The notes beneath the pieces were generated by a model that saw only the letters and a list, made by a program, of their open reading frames with translations, made no database searches and was not told the DNA's origin. Both the position numbers and the translations under genes were made by a program. A DNA stretch of 64,000 bases from Pedobacter sp. MR2016-24 (lineage in GTDB: Bacteria > Bacteroidota > Bacteroidia > Sphingobacteriales > Sphingobacteriaceae): assembly GCF_026239655.1 (NCBI RefSeq), contig NZ_JAPIVO010000006.1, forward strand, positions 62,001 to 126,000, in the 5' to 3' direction. Shown in pieces: positions 8,091-16,389 of the stretch; positions within the stretch are counted from its first letter, which is position 1; each line of letters begins with the position of its first letter.

Positions 8091-8699
8091 ATGGCAAGAG
8101 CAAAAGTTGCAAGAAAAAGTACCTCGATCGATATGACCGCTATGTGCGACGTGTCTTTCCTGTTGCTTACTTACTTCATTTTATCAGCAACTGCAAAACA
8201 ACCGGATCCTTTGGCGGTAACTATTCCGTCATCGACCTATAAGATTAAAGTTCCTGAAAAGGATATTGCGATCTTAACGATCGGAACGGGAAAAGTTTTT
8301 TTCGAAACTTTAGGACAGGATATTAAAATTAATACCCTTGAAAAAATCGGGGAGCAGTACAAAATAGAATTTACTCCGGAAGAGAAAAAACGCTTTAGTG
8401 TAATCGGATCTTTTGGTGTTCCTGTTCAGAGCCTGAAACAGTTCATTATGATGGACGGTGATCAGCGTAAAAAATCAGGATTAGAGCAAGGGATTCCATC
8501 TGACTCTACAAACAATCAGTTAGCTGACTGGATTCTTCAATCGCGTAAAGCGGTCGCTGAACTGCACTCTGAAGGAATGAGAGTAAGTATCAAGGGAGAT
8601 GCTGCTGAAGAATATCCGGTAGTCAAAAAGATTGTCGACATTCTTCAAAAACAAAAAATTAACAAGTTTAGTTTAATCACCACTGCTGAGGGCAGCTAA
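8091..8699 (+). CDS. exbD: ExbD/TolR family protein, first copy
   Basis: Partner of ExbB, anchored by one N-terminal helix with most of the protein in the periplasm. The helix region (about residues 16-38, MTAMCDVSFLLLTYF) keeps the conserved Asp (in MCDVSF) needed for proton transfer. At 202 residues it is longer than the usual ExbD of about 140; the extra length is in the periplasmic part (roughly residues 60-150). The C-terminal VVKKIVDILQKQKINKFSLIT segment is the standard ExbD end. It lies 86 bp after exbB and 10 bp before a second exbD. Confidence 0.92.
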   Translation: MARAKVARKSTSIDMTAMCDVSFLLLTYFILSATAKQPDPLAVTIPSSTYKIKVPEKDIAILTIGTGKVFFETLGQDIKINTLEKIGEQYKIEFTPEEKKRFSVIGSFGVPVQSLKQFIMMDGDQRKKSGLEQGIPSDSTNNQLADWILQSRKAVAELHSEGMRVSIKGDAAEEYPVVKKIVDILQKQKINKFSLITTAEGS

Positions 8700-8709
8700 A
8701 AATTAAATC

Positions 8710-9246
8710 ATGGCAGAATTAGATACCTCCGGCGGGGGTGGCAAAAAAGGTGGAAAAGTAAGAAGTAAGAAGTCTTCTACGAAAGTAGATTTAACCGCGA
8801 TGGTTGATTTGGCTTTCTTATTGATTACCTTCTTCATGTTGACCACCACGCTGAGTAAACCAACCGCAATGGATATTGCGAAGCCAGATAAAGATGAGAA
8901 GAATGAGACGAGGCTTGAATTAAGGGCATCTCAGACAATGACTATTTTGTTAGGTAAAAATAATAAAGTAGCATGGTACATGGGAGAGGCTGGTAAATCA
9001 GCACCTGAAATTCAAAATTTCAGTCAGATCAGAAAATCTATACTGGACAACAAGCAAAAAGTGCAGGCTGCAAGTGGTAAATCAATCGTAATGGTGATTA
9101 AACCAACTTCAGGTGCTACCTATAAAAACTTCGTTGATATTATGGACGAGTTAGCAATTACCGGAATCAAATCGGCTCCTGCAATTGATGATGAGAACAT
9201 CACCGATGCTGAGAAAGCATTCATGAAGCAAGAAGGAATTTTATAA
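8710..9246 (+). CDS. exbD: ExbD/TolR family protein, second copy
   Basis: A second, diverged ExbD of 178 residues. It starts with a Gly/Lys-rich cytoplasmic tail (residues 6-20), followed by one helix (about 24-47) with the conserved Asp in TAMVDLAF. The periplasmic domain ends in the family's IMDELAITGI pattern. Two exbD genes with one exbB are common in Bacteroidota, and the pair may form a heteromeric stator or serve different TonB-type partners. It is 10 bp after the first exbD and 27 bp before tonB. Confidence 0.92.
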   Translation: MAELDTSGGGGKKGGKVRSKKSSTKVDLTAMVDLAFLLITFFMLTTTLSKPTAMDIAKPDKDEKNETRLELRASQTMTILLGKNNKVAWYMGEAGKSAPEIQNFSQIRKSILDNKQKVQAASGKSIVMVIKPTSGATYKNFVDIMDELAITGIKSAPAIDDENITDAEKAFMKQEGIL

Positions 9247-9273
9247 TATTATTAACATTTTAAATAACAAACA

Positions 9274-10095
9274 ATGTTCGGTTCTAAAATAGACTTATTC
9301 AATAAAGAATGGCTCGACGTTGTTTTTGCTAAAAAGAACAAATCCTACGGCGCTTACGAGTTACGCAAGGAAAATGGCGCAAATACAACGAAGGCATTAT
9401 TTATGGCATCGGCAGTATTCATCTTGCTGTTTCTAACACCGAAGATCATTAGTCTGATCAAGGGGCAACTTCCTGAAGAGGAAATTGTGAAGCAAGTTGA
9501 AGTTGTTGTTGCGCCACCACCGCCGGTGGATCCTAAAACACCTCCGCCGCCACCGGTTGAGCCACCGCCGCCAAAAACGGATCAGATCAAGTTTCCTCCT
9601 CCGATTGTAAAACCGGATAATGAGGTTCGTGATGAAGAGCCACCTCAGATTGAGCAGTTAAAAGCTGCCGATCCCGGACAGAAAACTATTGAAGGTGATC
9701 CTGGTGCGGACATCGTGATAGCAGGTCCTGTTGGAGATGGTCCTAAACAGGCAGCAGTAGTAGAAGATACTAAAGTTTACGATTTCGTAAGTATCGAAAC
9801 TCAGCCAGGTTTCCCTGGAGGAATGGATAAATTTTACGCTTATCTTCAGAAAACTGTAAGATATCCTCCTATGGCGCAGGAAAATAATATTCAGGGTAAA
9901 GTGTTTATGTCTTTTGTAGTAGAGAAAGACGGTCGCTTAACTGATATTAAAGTAGAGCGTAAGTTAGGTGGTGGTACTGACGAAGAAGCCATCCGTGTAC
10001 TTAAGGCTAGTCCGAAATGGACTCCTGGTATTCAGAATGGTAAGCCAGTACGTGTGAAATACAATATTCCAATCAGCTTTACTTTAGCAAACTAA
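9274..10095 (+). CDS. tonB: TonB energy-transducing protein
   Basis: Links the ExbB/ExbD motor to outer-membrane receptors such as the SusC protein at 53 kb. Order of parts in the 273 residues: a cytoplasmic N-terminus of about 40 residues with the FAKKNKSYGAYELR pattern typical of Bacteroidota TonB, one membrane helix (about 42-60), a Pro-rich periplasmic linker (about 85-130, repeated PPPP runs), and the C-terminal TonB domain (about 185-273) with YPPMAQENNIQGKV and a YNIPISF end. Genes on both sides are close, so it is probably one transcript with exbB and exbD. Confidence 0.96.
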   Translation: MFGSKIDLFNKEWLDVVFAKKNKSYGAYELRKENGANTTKALFMASAVFILLFLTPKIISLIKGQLPEEEIVKQVEVVVAPPPPVDPKTPPPPPVEPPPPKTDQIKFPPPIVKPDNEVRDEEPPQIEQLKAADPGQKTIEGDPGADIVIAGPVGDGPKQAAVVEDTKVYDFVSIETQPGFPGGMDKFYAYLQKTVRYPPMAQENNIQGKVFMSFVVEKDGRLTDIKVERKLGGGTDEEAIRVLKASPKWTPGIQNGKPVRVKYNIPISFTLAN

Positions 10096-10099
10096 ATTA

Positions 10100-10324
10100 A
10101 TGTTTGACTTCAATACATTTAAACAGAAATCGCCTCAACAGCGATTTCTGTTCATTTTAGGCCTTGTGATGTTTTTGGTATACCTTACATTGGGGGTATA
10201 TATCATTGCGGATAAAACAGTGATGACGCAGTTTCCACAATGGTCAAAAATTCTTTTCGGCGCATTACTAATCGGATATGCAATCATCAGGTTTACACGT
10301 TTAATCAATCAAAAAGAAGATTAA
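10100..10324 (+). CDS. Small two-helix membrane protein
   Basis: A 74-residue protein with two membrane helices (about residues 16-37 and 48-66) and charged ends. It begins 5 bp after tonB and ends 2 bp before the PstS-like gene, so it is translationally tied to the cluster. I do not recognise a named family. It may be an assembly or accessory subunit of the ExbB/ExbD/TonB complex, but that is inference from position. Confidence 0.75.
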   Translation: MFDFNTFKQKSPQQRFLFILGLVMFLVYLTLGVYIIADKTVMTQFPQWSKILFGALLIGYAIIRFTRLINQKED

Positions 10325-10325
10325 G

Positions 10326-11231
10326 ATGAAAAAATTAGTTTTTATACTGCCATTATTTTTGTTTATTGCGTGCAGAAACAGCGACAAAAAAGAGGCTGTT
10401 GCTGAAACGCGTACTTCTGGTACAATGAAAATGCTGGTAGATGAAAGCTTTGCTTCGATGCTTAACGATCAGATTGAAATATTTAAACTGGATTATCCTG
10501 ATACCAGGTTTGACCTGGTTCAGGGGAATGAGAATAAAATTTTGCCTGCTTTTTTAAATGATAGCATCAGGGTGGCGGTTTTATCAAGAAAACTTACACC
10601 TGCGGAAGAGCAGGCTTATACCAAAAGAAGTATTAGGGTGTTTACGACACGCTTTGCTGTGGATGGTATTGCGTTGATCACGGGGAACAATAACCCCGAT
10701 TCAACAATTACTGCCGATGAGATTATTGCTGTTTTAAAGGGGAATAATCCAAAAGGAAGAAATTTAGTGTTTGATAATGCCTATTCCAGTACGTTACGTT
10801 ACTTTAAGGAGCTTGCTCAGATCAAAGAACTGCCTGCTAAAGGAATCTACACTTTGAAAAATAATAATGATGTGATCAAATATGTATCGGAACATCAGGA
10901 CTATATAGGTATTGTAGGGGTAAACTGGTTACTGAAAGATAACAGAGACATGGCTGAATTTACTACCCAGGTTAAACTATTGGGGGTAAAAAACGTCAAA
11001 GGACAAAAGGGGGACGATGCTTTTTATAAGCCAACACAACCAAATCTGATAGATGGAAAGTATCCGTTTTGGAGAAGTATTTATATTATTAACGCCGAGG
11101 GCAGAGATGGTTTAGGCACAGGTTTTGCAACCTGGCTGGTGAGTCAGCGGGGTCAACTGATTGTACTTAAATCAGGACTTGCGCCAAACAGGATGACTTC
11201 CAGAGATATTAATATTAAAAGTGATAACTAA
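10326..11231 (+). CDS. PstS-like phosphate/substrate-binding lipoprotein
   Basis: A 301-residue lipoprotein: signal peptide followed by the lipobox FIAC (Cys16). The rest resembles the PBP-like fold of PstS: an early GTMKMLVDESFASML, VAVLSRKLTP, a YSSTLRYFKEL loop and a late PFWRSIYIIN that corresponds to the PstS segment before the final helices. No pstCAB genes lie nearby; instead it sits between a small membrane protein and a TPR protein behind tonB. It therefore may work with the TonB complex rather than an ABC transporter. The ligand is not certain. Confidence 0.82.
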   Translation: MKKLVFILPLFLFIACRNSDKKEAVAETRTSGTMKMLVDESFASMLNDQIEIFKLDYPDTRFDLVQGNENKILPAFLNDSIRVAVLSRKLTPAEEQAYTKRSIRVFTTRFAVDGIALITGNNNPDSTITADEIIAVLKGNNPKGRNLVFDNAYSSTLRYFKELAQIKELPAKGIYTLKNNNDVIKYVSEHQDYIGIVGVNWLLKDNRDMAEFTTQVKLLGVKNVKGQKGDDAFYKPTQPNLIDGKYPFWRSIYIINAEGRDGLGTGFATWLVSQRGQLIVLKSGLAPNRMTSRDINIKSDN

Positions 11232-11284
11232 TTATATTGAAATTTAGCTAAGATTAGCTTCATTAGCATTTTAAACAAACAATC

Positions 11285-11351
11285 CGAACCATGAAACCTG
11301 CCTGCAAGTTTCATGACCTTTAAAAAAAATCAAATGATACGAACCATGAAA
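11285..11351 (+). repeat. Direct repeat and small hairpin before the TPR gene
   Basis: The 12-mer cgaaccatgaaa occurs at 11285-11296 and again at 11340-11351, the second copy overlapping the likely start codon at 11346. The first copy also forms an 8-bp hairpin (11290-11297 with 11308-11315). This could be a translational control element or a trace of local duplication. Confidence 0.4.
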
Positions 11352-13064
11352 ATGACAAAGAAAGCAATAACCTTAAGTTTAGGTTTAGTAGTGATGGGTT
11401 CTGCCTCTTTTGCTCAGAATTTAGATGATGCAAAGAAAGCTATTGACGCTGAGCAGTATGCAAAAGCGACTTCAATGCTTAAGACATTGGTAAGTTCACA
11501 AGCCAGTAAAGGAGAGAATTACTTTAGTTTAGGTGATGTATACCTGCGTAATGATTACGTTGATTCTGCAAAAGCAGTTTTTACTAAAGGTATTGCAGCC
11601 GATCCAAAATACCCGCTGAATTATGTTGGTCTGGGTCAGTCTGAACTTGCAGCGAACAACGCAGCGGCAGCTAAAGCGAATTTCGATAAAGCTATTGCAG
11701 CTGCATCTAAAAAAGATTATACAGTATATTTATACATCGGTAAAGCTTATGTAGCTCAGGATAAACCTGACTTTGCTGCAGCATTACCTGCTTTACAAAA
11801 AGCGGATGAGCTGGACGATAAAGATAAAGACCCTGAAACTTTCGTAGCATTAGGTGATTTCTACGCTGCACAAAAAAAGAACTCAGAAGCTTTAAGTAAC
11901 TACCTGCGTGCATTGAACATGAATGAGACTTTATTGAGAATTAAAGTTCAGATTGGCAGAATGTACAAAGAGTCAAGAGCATTTCCGGAATCAGAAAATG
12001 AGTTGAAAGCTGTAATTGCGGCTGACGCTAATTATGGTCCTGCTTACCGTGAGATTGCTGAGTTGTATATGCAATGGGCAAATTTCGAACCAGCAAACTT
12101 TGCTGCTAAATCTGCTGAAGCATTGACTAACTACAAGAAATATCTTGATTTGACTGACAAATCCTTTGATGCAAGATTACGTTATGCGCAGTTCCTGTAC
12201 TATGCTAAGGATTTCAAAACGTTAGAAACAGAAACAGCTGATTTAGCGAAACTGTATCCTAATAATCAGAAAAGTGTTGTCATCTCACGTTTACAGGCTT
12301 ATTCTGCAGCTGAGAACAAAAATCCTGAAAGCTTGAAAATGTTAACGGATTTCTTCGCTAAAAACACTGATACTGCACGTTTAGTAGCATCTGATTACCT
12401 TTACTTAGGTAAAGCACAGCTGATTGCTGGACAGGATAGTCTTGCTTTAATCAGCATCACTAAAGCAGTAGCTAAAGATTCTACCAATGTTGAAGCTTTG
12501 GAAGATGTAGGTAAAGCATTGTACAACAGCAAAAAATATGCTGCTGCAGCAGGTGTTTACAGAGATGCAATCAGGTTAAACCCAAATGGTAAAGGTTCAT
12601 TGACGAACTATTACTACCTGGCTTCTGCTAATTATTTCTCTTATGCTATTGCCGACAGAGATAAACAGAACCCTGATAAAAAGATTCTTGTAGAAGCAGA
12701 TTCAGCTTTAGCTTTCATTAATAAAAGCACGCCTGAGTTCACACTTGCTTACATTACAAGAGCTCGTGTAGCACGTTACATGGATGATCAGACTACGCCT
12801 AAAGGATTAATGGTTCCTTTTTATGAGCAATATCTTGACCTGGTTACGGTTAAAAAACCTGAATTAGGTGCAGCGCCTGCTGAAAAAAGAAACCTGGTAG
12901 AAGCTTATACTAACTTAGGATTCTTCTATTCTCCGACAGATAAAGCAAAAGCAACTGATTACTTCAACAAAGCATTGGTTGTTGATCCTTCAAATGCAAA
13001 TGCAACAACCGGATTGAAGCAATTGACTGCACCAGCAGCAAAAGCTCCGATTAAGAAAAAATAA
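11346..13064 (+). CDS. Secreted tetratricopeptide-repeat protein
   Basis: A periplasmic TPR-type scaffold of about 572 residues. A reading from 11313 would put extra charged residues before the signal peptide, so the ATG at 11346 (MKMTKKAITLSL) is preferred; the signal ends near SASFAQ. Helical repeats with the TPR spacing of large/small residues run through most of the protein, for example YFSLGDVYLRNDYVDSAKAVF and VALGDFYAAQKKNSEALSNY. The C-terminus is Ala/Lys-rich (APAAKAPIKKK). It closes the exbB-tonB-PstS cluster and is followed by a terminator. The binding partner is unknown. Confidence 0.88.
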   Translation: MKMTKKAITLSLGLVVMGSASFAQNLDDAKKAIDAEQYAKATSMLKTLVSSQASKGENYFSLGDVYLRNDYVDSAKAVFTKGIAADPKYPLNYVGLGQSELAANNAAAAKANFDKAIAAASKKDYTVYLYIGKAYVAQDKPDFAAALPALQKADELDDKDKDPETFVALGDFYAAQKKNSEALSNYLRALNMNETLLRIKVQIGRMYKESRAFPESENELKAVIAADANYGPAYREIAELYMQWANFEPANFAAKSAEALTNYKKYLDLTDKSFDARLRYAQFLYYAKDFKTLETETADLAKLYPNNQKSVVISRLQAYSAAENKNPESLKMLTDFFAKNTDTARLVASDYLYLGKAQLIAGQDSLALISITKAVAKDSTNVEALEDVGKALYNSKKYAAAAGVYRDAIRLNPNGKGSLTNYYYLASANYFSYAIADRDKQNPDKKILVEADSALAFINKSTPEFTLAYITRARVARYMDDQTTPKGLMVPFYEQYLDLVTVKKPELGAAPAEKRNLVEAYTNLGFFYSPTDKAKATDYFNKALVVDPSNANATTGLKQLTAPAAKAPIKKK

Positions 13065-13084
13065 GTCTAAATAACAGATAATTG

Positions 13085-13115
13085 AAAAGGCAGGGTTGAT
13101 ATCCTGCCTTTTTCT
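13085..13115 (+). terminator. Rho-independent terminator after the TPR gene
   Basis: A 10-bp perfect stem (13085-13094 with 13103-13112) with an 8-base loop and T-rich tail. The downstream nuoA promoter overlaps it. Confidence 0.88.
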
Positions 13116-13125
13116 TTTACTTTTG
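13096..13125 (+). promoter_or_regulatory. Promoter of the nuo operon
   Basis: TTG at 13096-13098 and TACTTTTG at 13118-13125 are 19 bases apart and fit the Bacteroidota promoter. The -33 box lies in the loop of the preceding terminator. The predicted start is only about 10 nt before the nuoA ATG at 13143. Confidence 0.7.
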
Positions 13126-13142
13126 CCCTAAATTAAAATTAT

Positions 13143-13514
13143 ATGGAAACCCAAAGTTTACCTTCAGATTTTTTACCTATCATCTTTCAGGTTATTGTTG
13201 CACTTGGATTTGTTGTTGTTACGCTGATCGCTACGCATTATTTAGGCCCTGCACGTAAGACAAATGATAAGCTGTCAACTTTTGAAGCTGGTATTAAGGT
13301 AGTTGGTAATGCGCGTCAGCCATTTTCTATTAAGTACTTCCTGGTAGCTATCCTTTTTGTGTTATTTGATGTGGAGGTGATATTTATGTATCCATGGGCT
13401 GTGAATTTCAGGGAGTTGGGATGGAGTGGCTTAATTGAGATGTTCATCTTCATGGGAACACTGCTCTTAGGCTTCATTTACATTTTGAAAAAGAAGGCTT
13501 TAGACTGGAACTAA
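13143..13514 (+). CDS. nuoA: NADH-quinone oxidoreductase subunit A
   Basis: Membrane subunit at the junction of the peripheral and membrane arms of complex I. The 123 residues form three helices (about 10-33, 63-86, 92-113). The conserved loop between the first two is visible (STFEAGIKVVGNARQPFSIKY cut at the Pro), and the acidic FDVEVIFMYPW of the second helix is the classic NuoA signature. First gene of nuoA-N; separated from nuoB by about 108 bp that contain a terminator-like hairpin. Confidence 0.96.
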   Translation: METQSLPSDFLPIIFQVIVALGFVVVTLIATHYLGPARKTNDKLSTFEAGIKVVGNARQPFSIKYFLVAILFVLFDVEVIFMYPWAVNFRELGWSGLIEMFIFMGTLLLGFIYILKKKALDWN

Positions 13515-13571
13515 TTAATTTAGATCGTTTCTAAATCGATATGGGTTAGTGTCTTTTGTACGTAATTATCG

Positions 13572-13579
13572 TAAATTTG
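13572..13579 (+). promoter_or_regulatory. Possible internal -7 promoter element before nuoB
   Basis: TAAATTTG fits TAnnTTTG and lies 43 bp before the nuoB ATG. The nearest TTTG (13555-13558) is only 13 bases upstream, too close for a normal -33 box, so the match is partial. Confidence 0.35.
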
Positions 13580-13580
13580 T

Positions 13581-13612
13581 GGTTCATTCTGGTATAGGAA
13601 TGAGCCTTTTTT
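13581..13612 (+). terminator. Terminator-like hairpin between nuoA and nuoB
   Basis: Positions 13581-13590 pair with 13597-13606 (10 bp including G-U pairs at both ends), with a 6-base loop and six T residues (13607-13612). The shape is that of an intrinsic terminator but it lies inside the nuo operon, 10 bp before the nuoB start. It may attenuate transcription of nuoB-N relative to nuoA. Confidence 0.6.
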
Positions 13613-13622
13613 GTTTAATAAT

Positions 13623-14165
13623 ATGAGTGACATCAATATAGTAGACGCGCCTCCAGGCATTGAAGGATCTGGTTTTTTCGCCACCTCTTTAGATAAGGTT
13701 ATCGGTTTAGCCCGTTCCCATTCATTATGGCCTTTACCTTTTGCAACGTCTTGTTGCGGGATAGAATTTATGGCTACAATGGGATCTCATTATGACTTTG
13801 GTCGTTTTGGGTCAGAACGCCTTAGTTTCTCTCCGCGTCAGGCAGATTTGCTGATGGTGATGGGTACAATCGCTAAGAAAATGAGTCCTGTGTTAAAACA
13901 GGTTTATCTTCAGATGGCTGAACCCCGCTGGGTAATTGCTGTTGGCGCATGTGCTTCAAGTGGTGGTATTTTCGATACTTACTCTGTTTTGCAGGGAATC
14001 GACGAAATTATTCCGGTAGATGTTTATGTACCAGGATGTCCGCCAAGACCTGAAGCAATTTTAGATGGTTTTGGAAAGATCCAGGAGCTCGTTAAAAACG
14101 AATCCGGAAGAAGAAGACATTCTGATCAGTACAAACAAATGTTAGCTTCATACGGAATAGAATAA
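13623..14165 (+). CDS. nuoB: NADH-quinone oxidoreductase subunit B
   Basis: Carries iron-sulfur cluster N2, the last electron carrier before quinone in complex I. The ATG at 13623 (MSDINIVDAP) is the natural start; a TTG 12 bp upstream lies in the T run of the hairpin. The four cluster ligands are present at Cys44, Cys45 (SCCGIEFMAT), Cys110 (GACASSGG) and Cys139 (VPGCPPRPE). Length 180 residues is normal. The stop overlaps the nuoC start by one base (TAATG), implying coupled translation. Confidence 0.97.
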   Translation: MSDINIVDAPPGIEGSGFFATSLDKVIGLARSHSLWPLPFATSCCGIEFMATMGSHYDFGRFGSERLSFSPRQADLLMVMGTIAKKMSPVLKQVYLQMAEPRWVIAVGACASSGGIFDTYSVLQGIDEIIPVDVYVPGCPPRPEAILDGFGKIQELVKNESGRRRHSDQYKQMLASYGIE

Positions 14166-14665
14166 TGGCAGACATAACAAATAATGATCTGATTGAGTTA
14201 CTGGGCGGGAAGTTCGGTAATAAAATTACAGGTGTAAATGAACCTTATGGTTTGCTTACTTTCGAGACCACTAAGGACGTGATCATCGGGGTACTTCAGT
14301 TTCTTAAAGAAAGCGAAGTAGCGAATATGAATTTCCTTACCGATATCACTGCTGTTCATTATCCTGAGAAAAACCAGATTGCTGTGGTATACCATTTACA
14401 CAGCATGGTGAAGAGAATAAGAATCAGGATTAAGGTTTTTATCCATGAGCACACACCTAATATTCCTACGGCTACTGTGCTTTGGAAAAGTGCTAACTGG
14501 ATGGAAAGAGAAACGTATGACTTCTTCGGCGTTAAATTTGAAGGTCACCCGGATCTGAGAAGAATATTAAACATGGATGAGCTGAATGTTCACCCCATGC
14601 TGAAACAATATCCTTTGGAAGATCCAAACAGAGTTGATAAAAAAGACGAATACTTTGGTAGATAA
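14165..14665 (+). CDS. nuoC: NADH-quinone oxidoreductase subunit C
   Basis: Peripheral-arm subunit (30-kDa family) that packs against NuoD and NuoI; it carries no cofactor. At 166 residues it is a separate gene, not a nuoCD fusion. The family signature is clear in the C-terminal half: WKSANWMERETYDFFGVKFEGHPDLRR (here WMERETYDFFG and GHPDLRRIL) and the final YPLEDP. Starts by one-base overlap with nuoB and ends 4 bp before nuoD. Confidence 0.96.
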   Translation: MADITNNDLIELLGGKFGNKITGVNEPYGLLTFETTKDVIIGVLQFLKESEVANMNFLTDITAVHYPEKNQIAVVYHLHSMVKRIRIRIKVFIHEHTPNIPTATVLWKSANWMERETYDFFGVKFEGHPDLRRILNMDELNVHPMLKQYPLEDPNRVDKKDEYFGR

Positions 14666-14669
14666 GCAT

Positions 14670-15884
14670 ATGAATCACAATCAACCGGTATATACAGACA
14701 ACGATCCGCAGGAGGAGTTAGTTACCTTAAACTTAGGACCTACCCACCCGGCTACTCACGGCGTATTTCAAAACGTACTTCAGTTAGACGGTGAGCGTAT
14801 TGTGAGTGGTGTATCCACAATCGGATATATTCACCGCGCATTTGAGAAAATAGCTGAACACAGACCATTTTATCAGATTACCCCATTGACAGACAGACTA
14901 AACTACTGCTCGTCTCCCATCAATAACATGGGCTGGCACATGACAGTAGAGAAGTTATTAAATATTAAAGTACCTAAACGTGTAGATTATCTGAGGATCA
15001 TCGTCATGGAACTGGCACGTATTTCAGATCATATTATCTGTAATACGATTATCGCACAGGATACAGGTGCTACCACGACTTTCCTATACCTTTTTCAGTT
15101 CAGAGAGCATATCTATGAAATTTATGAAGAGGTTTGCGGAGCACGTTTGACGACCAATATCGGTCGTATAGGTGGTTTTGAAAGAGATTTCAACGAAATT
15201 GCGTTTGCGAAGATTAACAAATTCCTGAAGGAATTTCCGTTGGCTTTGAAAGAGTTTGAAAGCTTGCTGAACCGTAACCGTATTTTTATTGACCGTACTG
15301 CGGGTGTAGCTGCTGTCACGCAGGAAGACGCATTGAGCTTCGGCTGGACAGGGCCATTACTGCGTTCTACTGGTGTGGATTATGATGTGCGTGTAAGTGA
15401 GCCTTACAGTTCTTATGATGAGTTCGATTTTGAGGTTCCTGTAGGTACGAGCGGCGATATCTACGACCGTTACCTGGTTCGCAATGAAGAAATGTGGCAA
15501 AGTCTGCGTCTGATTGAACAGGCAATGGAGAAATTAAAGGGCGAGCCTGCCGGAGTTTTCCATGCGGATGTACCTGATTTCTATCTGCCTGCCAAAGAGG
15601 AAGTATATAACAATATGGAGGCATTAATCTACCATTTCAAAATTGTGATGGGAGAGATCGACGCACCTAAAGCAGAGGTATACCATGCCGTTGAGGGTGG
15701 AAATGGCGAGCTTGGGTTCTACCTGATTAATGACGGCGGCAGAACACCTTACCGTCTGCATTTCAGAAGACCAAGTTTTATCAATTACTCCATGTTTGCA
15801 CATATGAGTGAAGGTATGCTATTGTCTGATGCCATTATCAATATGAGTAGTATGAATATTATTGCTGGAGAATTAGATGCTTAA
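14670..15884 (+). CDS. nuoD: NADH-quinone oxidoreductase subunit D
   Basis: The 49-kDa subunit that helps form the quinone-binding pocket beside cluster N2. I choose the ATG at 14670 (MNHNQPVY), 4 bp after nuoC, giving 404 residues; an in-frame TTG at 14634 would overlap nuoC by 32 bp and add unconserved residues. The key LGPTHPATHGV (from about residue 23) holds the His of the quinone site, and the C-terminal SMNIIAGELDA end is present. Overlaps the nuoE start by 8 bp. Confidence 0.97.
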   Translation: MNHNQPVYTDNDPQEELVTLNLGPTHPATHGVFQNVLQLDGERIVSGVSTIGYIHRAFEKIAEHRPFYQITPLTDRLNYCSSPINNMGWHMTVEKLLNIKVPKRVDYLRIIVMELARISDHIICNTIIAQDTGATTTFLYLFQFREHIYEIYEEVCGARLTTNIGRIGGFERDFNEIAFAKINKFLKEFPLALKEFESLLNRNRIFIDRTAGVAAVTQEDALSFGWTGPLLRSTGVDYDVRVSEPYSSYDEFDFEVPVGTSGDIYDRYLVRNEEMWQSLRLIEQAMEKLKGEPAGVFHADVPDFYLPAKEEVYNNMEALIYHFKIVMGEIDAPKAEVYHAVEGGNGELGFYLINDGGRTPYRLHFRRPSFINYSMFAHMSEGMLLSDAIINMSSMNIIAGELDA

Positions 15885-16389
15885 AGTAGAAGAAACACAA
15901 CCTGTAGAGTTCTCGTCGGCTTTGACTGTAAAGTTTGAAGAGATCACGAGTAGATATCCTGAGGGAAAGCAAAAATCGGCATTGTTACCTGTACTTCATG
16001 AAGTGCAGGCGGAACTGGGCTGGTTAAGTCCGGCCGCAATGGATAAAGTTGCTGCATACCTCAAAATAGAGCCTATCGAAGTTTATGAAGTGGCTTCTTT
16101 TTACAGTATGTACTTTTTGAAACCGCAAGGGAAATTTGTTTTGGAAGTTTGCCGTACCGGACCTTGCTGTCTGGTTGGTGCTGAGAAACTCATGGACCAT
16201 ATAGAGAACAGTCTGGGTGTGAAAGAGGGAGAAGTTACTCCTGATGGATTATTTAGCTGGAGAGGTGTAGAATGTCTTGCTGCATGTGGTTTCGGCCCGG
16301 TATTGCAGATAGGTCCTGAATACACATTTTATGAAAACCTTGATGCAGAAAAGGTAGATACATTGATAGCAGAATTACGCAAAAAATAA
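15877..16389 (+). CDS. nuoE: NADH-quinone oxidoreductase subunit E
   Basis: 24-kDa flavoprotein-module subunit carrying the [2Fe-2S] cluster N1a. The four ligands are Cys92 and Cys97 (CRTGPC) and Cys133 and Cys137 (CLAAC), the canonical C-x4-C...C-x3-C set. The N-terminal helical part (ALLPVLHEVQAELGWL) is typical. Length 170 residues. It overlaps nuoD by 8 bp and nuoF by one base. Confidence 0.97.
   Translation: MLKVEETQPVEFSSALTVKFEEITSRYPEGKQKSALLPVLHEVQAELGWLSPAAMDKVAAYLKIEPIEVYEVASFYSMYFLKPQGKFVLEVCRTGPCCLVGAEKLMDHIENSLGVKEGEVTPDGLFSWRGVECLAACGFGPVLQIGPEYTFYENLDAEKVDTLIAELRKK

Noticed and set aside
7177..9246. ExbB/ExbD genes as a gliding motor (GldL/GldM)
   Set aside because: The ExbB and ExbD signatures and the following TonB gene fit the TonB motor; GldM is much larger than either ExbD.
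13611..13623. TTG at 13611 as the nuoB start
   Set aside because: It falls in the T run of the hairpin; the ATG at 13623 gives the conserved NuoB N-terminus.
14634..14670. TTG at 14634 as nuoD start
   Set aside because: It would overlap nuoC by 32 bp and add 12 unconserved residues; the ATG at 14670 directly follows the nuoC stop.
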